Of a stretch of DNA of 29,935 nt, positions 23,239-29,935 are shown in pieces. Under the pieces are notes generated by a model that made no database searches, had not been told where the DNA came from, and was given only the letters and a program-made list of their open reading frames with translations. The position numbers were made by a program, and so were the translations under genes. Source of the stretch: CAYTOF01 sp964439435 (GTDB lineage: Bacteria > Bacillota > Clostridia > Oscillospirales > QAMX01); NCBI GenBank assembly GCA_964439435.1, contig CAYTOF010000024.1, positions 1 to 29,935 of the forward strand. Reading direction: 5' to 3'. The number at the start of each line of letters is the position of its first letter. Position 1 is the first letter of the stretch.

Positions 23239-24603
23239 TTGGAACACACTATCTGTGCCATTGCAACCCCTCCGGCGGCAGGTGCCATCGGTATAATCAG
23301 ATTGTCAGGCATCGACGCGTTTGCTGTTGCAGACGCGATATTTTCCGTCCCTTCCGCTACTTCCCTCTCCTCCCTTCAGGCAAGGACAGCACATTACGGC
23401 CGCATTGTCGACACCGACGGAAAACCTCTGGACGCGGCGCTGGCTCTTTTGTTCCCCGCGCCCCACAGTTACACGGGAGAGGACTGCGCCGAACTCCACT
23501 GCCACGGAGGTCTTGTGCTCCTTGACAAGGTGATCGAACTTTGCATTCGGAACGGGGCACGCCCGGCAAATCCCGGCGAGTTCACAAAACGCGCTTTTTT
23601 AAACGGCAAGCTCGACCTCTCCGGTGCGGAGGCGGTGGCAGATCTCATTTCCGCCCGCAGTGTGGAAGGGGTTAAAAATGCGGCTGCTCAGCATTTTGGA
23701 GTGCTCTTTACAACGCTTGTGCCGATAAAGGACAAGCTGACAGACATCGCCGCCGATTTCACCGCATACATCGACTACACCGACGAAGGAGTTGAACCTC
23801 CAAGTCTTGACACCGCCCTTTCAGATTTGGAGTTTTGTGCAAAGGCCCTTGAATCGCTTGCAAGCAGCCATCAAAGGGGCAGGTTGTTTTCTGAAGGGTT
23901 GCGCTGTGCCATCGTCGGCAAGCCGAATGTGGGCAAATCCTCACTGTTCAACGCTCTGGCAGGTTTTGAACGCTCCATTGTGACCGACACCCCCGGCACA
24001 ACGCGGGACACTGTGGAAACCGGCATAGAACTTGGAGGAGCGATCTTCAACCTGTGTGACACAGCCGGGCTGCGCGAGGCAAGGGACGAAGCCGAGGCGC
24101 TGGGCGTTAAACGCTCCTTGGCAGCGGCAAAAGTATCGGCTTTAGTGCTGGCTGTTTTCGACGGTTCTTCACCTTTTACACAGGAAGATCAAAAAACGCT
24201 GGAGTTGAGCTCGGGAGATGAATACGAAACTATCTTCATAGTAAACAAAAGCGATCTGCCTCCCCTCTTCGATGTATCTGTTTTACCGCATCCCCATATA
24301 CAGGCCAGCGCCAAAAGCGGCGACGGGCTTCCCGAAATAAAAGAGGAGATCATAAAACGATATAAGCTGTCAAACCTGGTGCCCGATGGCTCCATCATCA
24401 CCAACAGAAGACAGGCTGAAGCCCTGTCTCGTGCGGCTGCCCATACCAAGGATGCGGCAAATGCAATGCGCTCGGGGCAAACTCCCGATGTGGTCTGGGT
24501 CGATACAGAAGCCGCCCTTTCCGCAATCAGCGAAATCACCGGAGAGAGCGTGAGCCATGAGGTGCTCTCCCGCGTATTTGAACGTTTTTGCGTCGGCAAA
24601 TAG
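23239..24603 (+). CDS. mnmE: tRNA modification GTPase MnmE (TTG start)
   Basis: The 454-residue potassium-dependent GTPase works with MnmG to add the carboxymethylaminomethyl group to wobble uridine 34. The N-terminal tetrahydrofolate domain starts EHTICAIATPPAAGAIGIIRL. The G domain shows G1 GKPNVGKS (227-234), G2 TDTPGTTRD (249-257), G3 DTAG (274-277) and G4 NKSD (336-339). The protein ends with the family CVGK tail (Cys451). No ATG fits the conserved N-terminus. TTG 23239, with TTGAGG six bases upstream, gives normal length. The open frame extends upstream to 23005 into thiN, but that part is not homologous. mnmG follows after 31 bp. Confidence 0.95.
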   Translation: MEHTICAIATPPAAGAIGIIRLSGIDAFAVADAIFSVPSATSLSSLQARTAHYGRIVDTDGKPLDAALALLFPAPHSYTGEDCAELHCHGGLVLLDKVIELCIRNGARPANPGEFTKRAFLNGKLDLSGAEAVADLISARSVEGVKNAAAQHFGVLFTTLVPIKDKLTDIAADFTAYIDYTDEGVEPPSLDTALSDLEFCAKALESLASSHQRGRLFSEGLRCAIVGKPNVGKSSLFNALAGFERSIVTDTPGTTRDTVETGIELGGAIFNLCDTAGLREARDEAEALGVKRSLAAAKVSALVLAVFDGSSPFTQEDQKTLELSSGDEYETIFIVNKSDLPPLFDVSVLPHPHIQASAKSGDGLPEIKEEIIKRYKLSNLVPDGSIITNRRQAEALSRAAAHTKDAANAMRSGQTPDVVWVDTEAALSAISEITGESVSHEVLSRVFERFCVGK

Positions 24604-24634
24604 AAGACAGCACTCACAGACAGAAAGGAAATTC

Positions 24635-26518
24635 ATGAAGTTTATTGCAGGTAAAGTGGATATAGCCGTAATAGGTGCGGGGCACGCGGGAGCGGAAGCT
24701 GCCCTTGCCGCAGCACGTCTCGGTGCAAAAACTGCGATATTTACATTAAATCTCGATTCCGTCGGCAATTTGCCCTGTAACCCCTCCATAGGCGGCCCCG
24801 GCAAAAGCCAGATTGTACGCGAAATAGACGCTCTTGGCGGCGAAATGGGCCGTGCCGCCGATGCATGTTGCATCCAATACCGCATGCTCAACACAGGCAA
24901 AGGCCCCGCCGTGCAGTCCATCCGCGCTCAAGCCGACCGCAGAAAATACCAGGAGTACATCAAGCACACCTTGGAAAAATGCGAAAACCTCTCCCTTTTT
25001 CAAGCTGAGATAGTGGAAATTTTGGTCGAAGACAGACATGTGCGGGGTGTTGTCACCGCCACCGGGGCGATTTATGAGGCAAAAGCCGTAATCCTGGCCA
25101 CGGGCACATTCCTAAACAGCCGCATAATCATCGGCACATATACCCGAGAGAGCGGACCGGACGGCTTGTTTTCCTCTGTACCACTGGCAAAAAACCTTAA
25201 AAACCTCGGCATCGAGCTACGCCGTTTCAAGACAGGCTCCCCTCCGCGCATTTCCAGGTTGAAGGTGGACCTCAAAGATGCCATTGTGCAGCCCGGAGAC
25301 CCCATACCCACTCCCTTTTCCTTCTCCACTGCAACACCGCCGGAAAACTCCGCTCTGTGTCATCTGCTCTACACCAATGAAAAAACGCATGAGCTGATAC
25401 GCCAAAACCTGCACCTTTCACCGATGTATTCCGGCGATATAAAGGGCACAGGGGCGCGCTACTGCCCCTCCATCGAGGACAAGGTCGTGCGCTTTGCGGA
25501 CAAGCCCCGCCATCAACTGTTTTTGGAGCCCACCGGTATGAATACGGAGGAGCTCTATCTGCAAGGGCTTTCTTCCTCTCTCCCTGAGGCAGTGCAACTT
25601 GAAATGTTGCGCACTCTGCCCGGATTTGAGAGGGCAGAACTCATGCGCCCGGGCTATGCCATCGAATACGAGTGCATCGACCCGCTCATGCTTTTGCCCT
25701 CATTGGAGTTCAAAACCATTGGAGGTCTATATGGTGCGGGGCAGTTCAACGGCACTTCCGGATATGAAGAGGCCGCAGCCCAGGGTTTGATGGCCGGCAT
25801 AAATGCAGCCAGGGCTCAAATCGGCGTTCCTCCCGTAGTCATAAGCCGCGGAGAGGCTTATATCGGCGCCCTTATAGACGACCTTGTGACAAAGGGCACC
25901 AACGAGCCTTATCGCATGATGACCTCCCGTTCGGAATACCGCCTCTACTTGAGACAGGACAATGCCGACATACGGCTGCTTGAACGCGCAAAGGAGATAG
26001 GCCTTGCCTCAAAGGAAGCTCTTTCCCGCACCGAAGAAAAAATCTCACAAATACAAAAAGAGATTTCACGCCTCGAGGACACGATTTTACCCCCATCGGA
26101 TGAGCTCAATGAGCTTATCTCCGACAGAGGGGAAAACAAGCTCACCACCGGAACGAGCCTTGCAAATCTGCTGCGCCGACCCGGAATCCACTACGACACA
26201 CTCACTCTCTTCGACACTTATCGCCCGGGGCTTTCCCGCGAGGTGGAACAGCAAGCAGAAATCTCCCTGAAATACGATGGGTATATAAAAAAAGAGCTTT
26301 TAAAAATCGAAAGATTTACGCGCATGGAGGAAAAAGAGCTGCCACCCAATATAGACTATCTCCAAATCCCCGTACTCAGACTGGAGGCTCGCCAGAAATT
26401 TGACAAGATCCGCCCCCGCTCCTTGGGGCAGGCTTCACGCATATCCGGTGTCAGCCCTGCAGATATGGCGGCTCTGATGATTTGGCTTGAATCAAGAAAG
26501 AAACAAAATGATAATTGA
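24635..26518 (+). CDS. mnmG: tRNA uridine-5-carboxymethylaminomethyl modification enzyme MnmG
   Basis: The 627-residue FAD-dependent partner of MnmE is also known as GidA. The Rossmann motif VIGAGHAGAEAALAAARLG starts at residue 12. Further family blocks are NLPCNPSIGGPGKSQIVREIDALGG, RRFKTGSPPRI, and YEEAAAQGLMAGINAA. The C-terminal helical domain that binds MnmE ends with SGVSPADMAALMIWLE. ATG 24635 (MKFIAGKVDI) has AAAGGAA upstream, and the earlier in-frame ATG at 24557 lies inside mnmE. It overlaps rsmG by 11 bases. Confidence 0.97.
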   Translation: MKFIAGKVDIAVIGAGHAGAEAALAAARLGAKTAIFTLNLDSVGNLPCNPSIGGPGKSQIVREIDALGGEMGRAADACCIQYRMLNTGKGPAVQSIRAQADRRKYQEYIKHTLEKCENLSLFQAEIVEILVEDRHVRGVVTATGAIYEAKAVILATGTFLNSRIIIGTYTRESGPDGLFSSVPLAKNLKNLGIELRRFKTGSPPRISRLKVDLKDAIVQPGDPIPTPFSFSTATPPENSALCHLLYTNEKTHELIRQNLHLSPMYSGDIKGTGARYCPSIEDKVVRFADKPRHQLFLEPTGMNTEELYLQGLSSSLPEAVQLEMLRTLPGFERAELMRPGYAIEYECIDPLMLLPSLEFKTIGGLYGAGQFNGTSGYEEAAAQGLMAGINAARAQIGVPPVVISRGEAYIGALIDDLVTKGTNEPYRMMTSRSEYRLYLRQDNADIRLLERAKEIGLASKEALSRTEEKISQIQKEISRLEDTILPPSDELNELISDRGENKLTTGTSLANLLRRPGIHYDTLTLFDTYRPGLSREVEQQAEISLKYDGYIKKELLKIERFTRMEEKELPPNIDYLQIPVLRLEARQKFDKIRPRSLGQASRISGVSPADMAALMIWLESRKKQNDN

Positions 26519-27251
26519 AAGCTTTGACCGAGCTCTTGCCTCTCTCGGCATCAAAATCGAGCATGTTTTGACCTTTAGGCGTTTTGAAGCGTATTTTAAC
26601 GCCCTGGTTGCCAAAAACGAAGTTATGAATTTGACTTCGATTACAGACGAACAAGGTGTCTATCTGAGGCACTTTGCCGACAGCGCAGCGGCGTTGTTGG
26701 CACTACCCCATTTAAATCGGGAACAAAACGGCACTTTGAGCATAATCGATGTGGGATGCGGCGCCGGATTTCCCGGCTTACCTCTGAAAATCCTGTGCGA
26801 CGATAAGGGCGAGGAGAGCACAAAGCTTGTGCTTTTGGACTCAACTACAAAGAAAATCGAGTTTTTAAAAGGTTTATGCGCAGAGCTGCAACTGTCCAAT
26901 GTCAGCTTTATTTCGGATCGAGCGGAGATCGCCGCCCGCAAACCACAATACAGGGAAGGTTTTGACCTTGCCCTGTCCAGAGCTGTTGCCGACATGCGCA
27001 TCCTTGCGGAGCTTTGCCTGCCCTTTGTGCGCAGAGATGGGATTTTTGCGGCACACAAAAGTGCTCGTTCTGAAACAGAGATTTCTCTTTCCAACCACGC
27101 CTTTGAAGTCCTCGGAGGGCAACTTTTCGATGTGCTACCCTATCAATTTGAAGATATGCCGCCAATGGGCTTGGCGTTGATAAAAAAAGTGCGCCCAACT
27201 CATAAGACATACCCCAGAGCATTCCCACGCATTAAAAAAAGGCCACTTTGA
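26508..27251 (+). CDS. rsmG: 16S rRNA (guanine-527-N7)-methyltransferase RsmG
   Basis: The 247-residue SAM-dependent methyltransferase is also called GidB. The SAM-binding loop DVGCGAGFPGLPLKIL is at 81-96, the second motif LVLLDSTTKKIEFLKGL follows, and FDLALSRAVADM is the family catalytic/substrate region. The start at ATG 26508 overlaps the end of mnmG, and the TTG at 26487 is the alternative. Its stop codon (27249-27251) lies inside the left arm of the hairpin at 27238-27277. Loss of this enzyme in other bacteria gives low-level streptomycin resistance. Confidence 0.96.
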   Translation: MIIESFDRALASLGIKIEHVLTFRRFEAYFNALVAKNEVMNLTSITDEQGVYLRHFADSAAALLALPHLNREQNGTLSIIDVGCGAGFPGLPLKILCDDKGEESTKLVLLDSTTKKIEFLKGLCAELQLSNVSFISDRAEIAARKPQYREGFDLALSRAVADMRILAELCLPFVRRDGIFAAHKSARSETEISLSNHAFEVLGGQLFDVLPYQFEDMPPMGLALIKKVRPTHKTYPRAFPRIKKRPL

Positions 27252-27277
27252 TTCAAGGATGAATCAAAACGGCCTTT
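27238..27277 (-). terminator. Hairpin overlapping the rsmG stop codon
   Basis: Arms AAAGGCC-TTTGATTC and GAATCAAA-GGCCTTT pair with a two-base mismatch around a 6-nt loop. A run of seven Ts follows on the minus strand but not on the plus strand. It may stop read-through from the minus-strand genes before it reaches rsmG. Confidence 0.6.
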
Positions 27278-27321
27278 CCTGAGTACTCTGCAAGTGTTTT
27301 GTTACATTGTGTTTTATAACA

Positions 27322-27355
27322 GCTCTCTGCGGTTATCGCAGGGGGCTTTTTATTT
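27322..27355 (+). terminator. Intrinsic terminator of the mnmE-mnmG-rsmG operon
   Basis: A ten-bp stem GCTCTCTGCG / CGCAGGGGGC (two G-U pairs) with a GTTAT loop, followed by TTTTTATTT. It lies 71 bases after the rsmG stop codon in the right orientation. Confidence 0.85.
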
Positions 27356-27377
27356 GCAGTTGATACAGCTTAAGTTT

Positions 27378-27412
27378 AAAAAAAGGATTGAGCCATAATT
27401 GGCTCAATCCTT
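27378..27412 (-). terminator. Intrinsic terminator of the minus-strand DUF3810-like gene
   Basis: A perfect 12-bp stem AAGGATTGAGCC / GGCTCAATCCTT with a 6-nt loop (27383-27412). On the minus strand it is followed by a T-run from the A-rich stretch at 27378-27384. It is about 150 bases after the stop codon of the gene at 27562. Confidence 0.82.
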
Positions 27413-27446
27413 AGTGTGCCATATTTGCACAAAACAGAAAAATAGA

Positions 27447-27503
27447 AAGGAGGGGGTTAGAGCAATGGTCAATCCATTTACTCTATGACTCTATTTTAAC
27501 CCC
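27447..27503 (+). other. Orphan Shine-Dalgarno with 7-codon mini-ORF inside an inverted repeat
   Basis: A near-perfect AAAGGAGGGGG (27447-27456) is followed at eight bases by ATG GTC and a stop after seven codons (27465-27488, peptide MVNPFTL). The region is bracketed by GGGGTTA (27453-27459) and TAACCCC (27497-27503). Nothing on the plus strand follows before the convergent gene, so it may be chance or a remnant. The rest of the 310-bp gap 27252-27561 holds only the hairpins listed. Confidence 0.3.
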
Positions 27504-27561
27504 TATTTGTGAATAAACTCCCTTTTAAATGTAAACAAATTTAAAACACCGATCTTTTTGC

Positions 27562-28674
27562 TCATTTGTCTTGCTTTTCATACCATCCGAGCATGAGATC
27601 CACCATGCGACCGTAACTTTGAACGCCATCGGACTGCCCTTGTACTATGAGAAATGCGTTGTTCACCTGAGTTGAGATCTTTGCGGCTTTGCCCTCAAAT
27701 TGCGACCAATACTCCCTCTGGAATGCAAAGTCCTTTGCGATGTTGTCGTCGTACAAGGCATATATGCGCGCAAACTCCTCATAGTCGGCCGAATACAGTC
27801 TGTTTTGGCTGTATTTCAACGCTCCAAGATAAGCGCAATACGAAAGTAGCGGATCTTCGGCATCGTGCATTGTCAAAAAGGCCATGAAGTTTGCCTCATC
27901 TTCGGGGGCAACACCATATCTGTGGGCCATCTCATGGGCCATACAGAACACATTGTCCGGAGTGGGGTTGTCGACATTCACATTGGCCTCCGCGGTGAAG
28001 GGTATGAAAATACCCGTGATGCGGCCTTGACTCATAAATGCGGAGGCCAGCACCGGCTTGGCCGGGGTTTCGGTTTTCCCTGTAAATCTGCCAAACTGCC
28101 CTGCAACCGCTCGTGCTGTCTCTTTGAAGTCAATGTCCACCAGCTTGCCCTTGGCATCTCTGGGGACAAGATGAGACAAGCTGTTTGCCTTCTCCACGAG
28201 ATATTCACAAAGACTCGAGAGTTCCTCGCTGCTCCGCGGGTGCACGCTTATTTCCAGCTCTGCGGCCAAGGGGGAGGCATGGTAGTTCATACCCCACAGT
28301 GCGTAAAAAGCGGTTCCAAAAGAAGCGGCGATTAGGATAATCACGGAGACAAATCGGGCAAGATACATAAGCTTTCGTTTGCCTGTCACCATGACATAGA
28401 TCAGGCGCAGCAGTGCTATCAAGAAAGTAAGAGTTATAATATAGAGTCCGATTTCCGCAACGGAAAAGGGCAAAACCCCTGTCACGACAGCGATAATGCG
28501 CAAAATTCCGCGGGAAAAAGCCTTGTAAAAACCATCCACGCGCAGAGTCGAAGTGCGAAAGACGATGTAAATGGCAAGCCCTGACATGGAGACAGTGCCT
28601 ATGGCAGCCCAAAGCTTACAAAGGCTCTTCAACTCAACTCTATGAAGTTTTTCGTTTTTTGTACCTTTTTTCAC
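27562..28674 (-). CDS. DUF3810-like membrane protein with HExxH motif
   Basis: The 370-residue protein has four hydrophobic segments (about 20-40, 55-70, 73-96 and 103-127), then a large soluble domain. That domain carries His247-Glu-Met-Ala-His251, followed by APEDEANF with acidic residues at 258-260. This matches the zincin-type HExxH pattern of the DUF3810 family. The start is GTG 28674 with GAGGA five bases upstream. The charged N-terminus before the first helix suggests that the N-terminus is cytosolic. With four helices the metal domain would then be inside, but this is inferred. It lies 76 bp after a sugar-isomerase-like gene and may be read from the same promoter. Substrate and role are unknown. 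Confidence 0.82.
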   Translation of the reverse strand: MKKGTKNEKLHRVELKSLCKLWAAIGTVSMSGLAIYIVFRTSTLRVDGFYKAFSRGILRIIAVVTGVLPFSVAEIGLYIITLTFLIALLRLIYVMVTGKRKLMYLARFVSVIILIAASFGTAFYALWGMNYHASPLAAELEISVHPRSSEELSSLCEYLVEKANSLSHLVPRDAKGKLVDIDFKETARAVAGQFGRFTGKTETPAKPVLASAFMSQGRITGIFIPFTAEANVNVDNPTPDNVFCMAHEMAHRYGVAPEDEANFMAFLTMHDAEDPLLSYCAYLGALKYSQNRLYSADYEEFARIYALYDDNIAKDFAFQREYWSQFEGKAAKISTQVNNAFLIVQGQSDGVQSYGRMVDLMLGWYEKQDK

Positions 28675-28750
28675 ATTTTCCTCGGTCTGTGTTCTTATGA
28701 TACCGACAGAGCCAAGGTCTCAAGATATCAAGGCTTGGCAAAGCCGGATA

Positions 28751-29581
28751 TTATGCTTCAAGACCTTTGGCCAACAAGCCTTCAAGGATTTCTTTGGCAG
28801 CGAGTATGTCTTTTATCTGCCTTTCCCCTGAAATTTCACGCTCTATCGTCATCGGGCCTTCGTAGCCAATTTCCAAGAGTTTTTTAACAAGGGCAGGCCA
28901 ATCCACCTTGCCCTCACCCAAGGCTGTTTCTTTTCCAAGATGTCTCCCGTTGGTGGGATAAAGCCCGTCTTTGCAGTGGAAATCTCGCACATATTTGCCA
29001 AACACATCAAGAGCATCCACAGGGTTGCCTTTGCCGTACAATATGAGATTGCCTGTATCGAAGTTTATACCCAGGTTATCACCGCCGAGGTCCTCAATCG
29101 TGCGCAGAAGCGTCGTCGGTGTTTCTTGGCCTGTCTCAAACAAAAAGTGCATGTTGTTCTTTTTGCAGACTCTCAAAATCTGTTTCAAAGCAACCAAGGT
29201 TTCGGGATATAATTTGTCATTTGGGTCCTCGGGAATAAACCCTGCGTGAGTCGCCACCTGATATATGCCGCACTCATGGGCAAAGTTGACACCCTTTATA
29301 ACTGCTTGTGTCCTCACATACCTAAATGATGCCGGTACAAAGCCAAGTGTCAGCGGGCCGTCTGTAAAGTTCCACGCCGCGGGGCCGGGCCAACCGCACC
29401 AAAAAGTTTTGACCTCGATGCCTGTGGTTTCAATGGCATTGCGTACATGGGCGGCAAGCTCCGAGGTGAAGCTGTCTGTGTTCCATGAAACTATCTGTGC
29501 GCTTTCAAATCCATGACTTTTGGCATTTTTAAGATTTTCTTCGATATTGTCAAGACCGACTAAAATTCCTACTTTAATCAC
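28751..29581 (-). CDS. Sugar phosphate isomerase/epimerase family protein
   Basis: The 276-residue xylose-isomerase-like TIM barrel is only distantly related to the one at 2636-3472. The metal-ligand pattern is Glu149 (LFETGQET), Asp175 (INFDTGN), His202 (DFHCKD) and a glutamate in TIEREIS (247/249). The LGEGKVDWPALVKKLLEIGY segment is typical of this uncharacterised subgroup. The start codon is GTG 29581, with GGAGG nine bases upstream. It has its own near-consensus promoter. The subgroup occurs in carbohydrate and inositol catabolic loci, but the substrate cannot be read from the sequence. Confidence 0.87.
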   Translation of the reverse strand: MIKVGILVGLDNIEENLKNAKSHGFESAQIVSWNTDSFTSELAAHVRNAIETTGIEVKTFWCGWPGPAAWNFTDGPLTLGFVPASFRYVRTQAVIKGVNFAHECGIYQVATHAGFIPEDPNDKLYPETLVALKQILRVCKKNNMHFLFETGQETPTTLLRTIEDLGGDNLGINFDTGNLILYGKGNPVDALDVFGKYVRDFHCKDGLYPTNGRHLGKETALGEGKVDWPALVKKLLEIGYEGPMTIEREISGERQIKDILAAKEILEGLLAKGLEA

Positions 29582-29614
29582 TGGTAAGTGCCTCCGATTT
29601 CTATGTTTACAAGT

Positions 29615-29643
29615 ATTATATAGAAATATCGCTTACAAATCAA
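29615..29643 (-). promoter_or_regulatory. Promoter of the second isomerase-like gene
   Basis: On the minus strand TTGATT (29638-29643), a 17-base spacer and a perfect TATAAT (29615-29620) lie 34 bases before the GTG start at 29581. Confidence 0.75.
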
Positions 29644-29656
29644 CTCAAAAAACAAA

Positions 29657-29685
29657 CTGTGCTTGGAAATCTCTTCCAAGCACAG
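29657..29685 (-). terminator. Intrinsic terminator of the gene at the window end
   Basis: A perfect 12-bp stem CTGTGCTTGGAA / TTCCAAGCACAG with an ATCTC loop. It is followed on the minus strand by TTTGTTTTTTG, 33 bases after the stop codon at 29718. Confidence 0.88.
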
Positions 29686-29717
29686 CGGCTATTTGAGAAC
29701 TATGACCTCCGTTTGCC

Positions 29718-29935
29718 TTAGTCTTGTATGACTTCCATGTCTTCGGGCAGAGGCGGCCACACACCTTTTGTGGCTATGCGACGGGTGTTTGTTGTGCCCC
29801 ACTTGGTGGAGAGCTTTGTAAATCCCAAGGCCTTTGTTTCATTTATAAAGTCATCCACTTCATTGTCACGATTTTCATCGGGTTTTCTGTGGAAAAACCA
29901 TGTGAACCTGATGCCTATGCGTTCTTTTTTTATTC
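29718..29935 (-). CDS. C-terminal fragment of an unrecognised protein
   Basis: The frame is open from the window end to a TAA at 29718-29720 and encodes 71 residues, rich in charged residues and ending PPLPEDMEVIQD. It contains RIGIRFTWFFHRKP and KLSTKWGTTNTRRIATKGVW. No family is recognised from this piece. A strong terminator follows the stop codon on the same strand, which supports that it is a real gene end. The start and most of the protein lie beyond the window. Confidence 0.6.
   Translation of the reverse strand, partial: IKKERIGIRFTWFFHRKPDENRDNEVDDFINETKALGFTKLSTKWGTTNTRRIATKGVWPPLPEDMEVIQD

Noticed and set aside
27238..27503. CRISPR array or insertion-sequence ends
   Set aside because: The hairpins differ in sequence and spacing, and no repeated unit, transposase or target duplication is present.

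Overview
This window reads as a chromosomal segment of a low-to-mid GC Gram-positive bacterium, most likely an uncultured member of the Bacillota (class Clostridia). The evidence is a fused S10-spc-alpha ribosomal operon with adk, map, infA and rpmJ inside it, a zinc-type short S14, strong AGGAGG-like ribosome binding sites, near-consensus sigma-A promoters, and lipoproteins with a Firmicutes-style lipobox. A run of 10 Ns inside secY shows a draft assembly, plausibly a metagenome bin. The genus is not decidable from the sequence alone.

Layout. (1) 1-2500, plus strand: two tandem paralogous secreted lipoproteins of unknown function. The first is cut by the window edge and carries a one-base frameshift relative to its neighbour. 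(2) 2636-5958, minus strand: a three-gene operon with two different uroporphyrinogen-decarboxylase/MtaA-like barrel proteins and one sugar-isomerase-like barrel protein. It is driven by a perfect TTGACA-N17-TATAAT promoter. (3) 5989-21859, minus strand: one uninterrupted ribosomal protein superoperon of 31 genes, rpsJ to rplQ. It has a strong promoter, an unusually long structured 5' leader of about 430 nt, and a strong terminator. It includes rpmJ, a 38-residue gene that is easily missed. (4) 21953-22273, minus: a cupin protein. (5) 22334-27251, plus: thiN under a perfect consensus promoter, then mnmE, mnmG and rsmG, the tRNA wobble-uridine and 16S rRNA modification genes. (6) 27252-27561: non-coding, with three stacked hairpins, two of them opposed terminators. 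(7) 27562-29643, minus: a DUF3810-like membrane metallopeptidase candidate and a second sugar-isomerase-like barrel gene with its own promoter. (8) 29657-29935, minus: a terminator and the C-terminal end of an unrecognised protein.

How it works together. Most of the window is core translation machinery: ribosomal proteins, initiation factor, RNA polymerase alpha, secretion channel, methionine aminopeptidase, tRNA and rRNA modification. It is flanked by accessory catabolic or surface genes. The least explained parts are the UroD-like/isomerase operon with an inverted repeat embedded in its promoter, the tandem lipoproteins that share a nearly identical linker but have diverged bodies, and the long folded leader of the S10 operon. 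No phage, insertion sequence, CRISPR array, tRNA or rRNA was seen.
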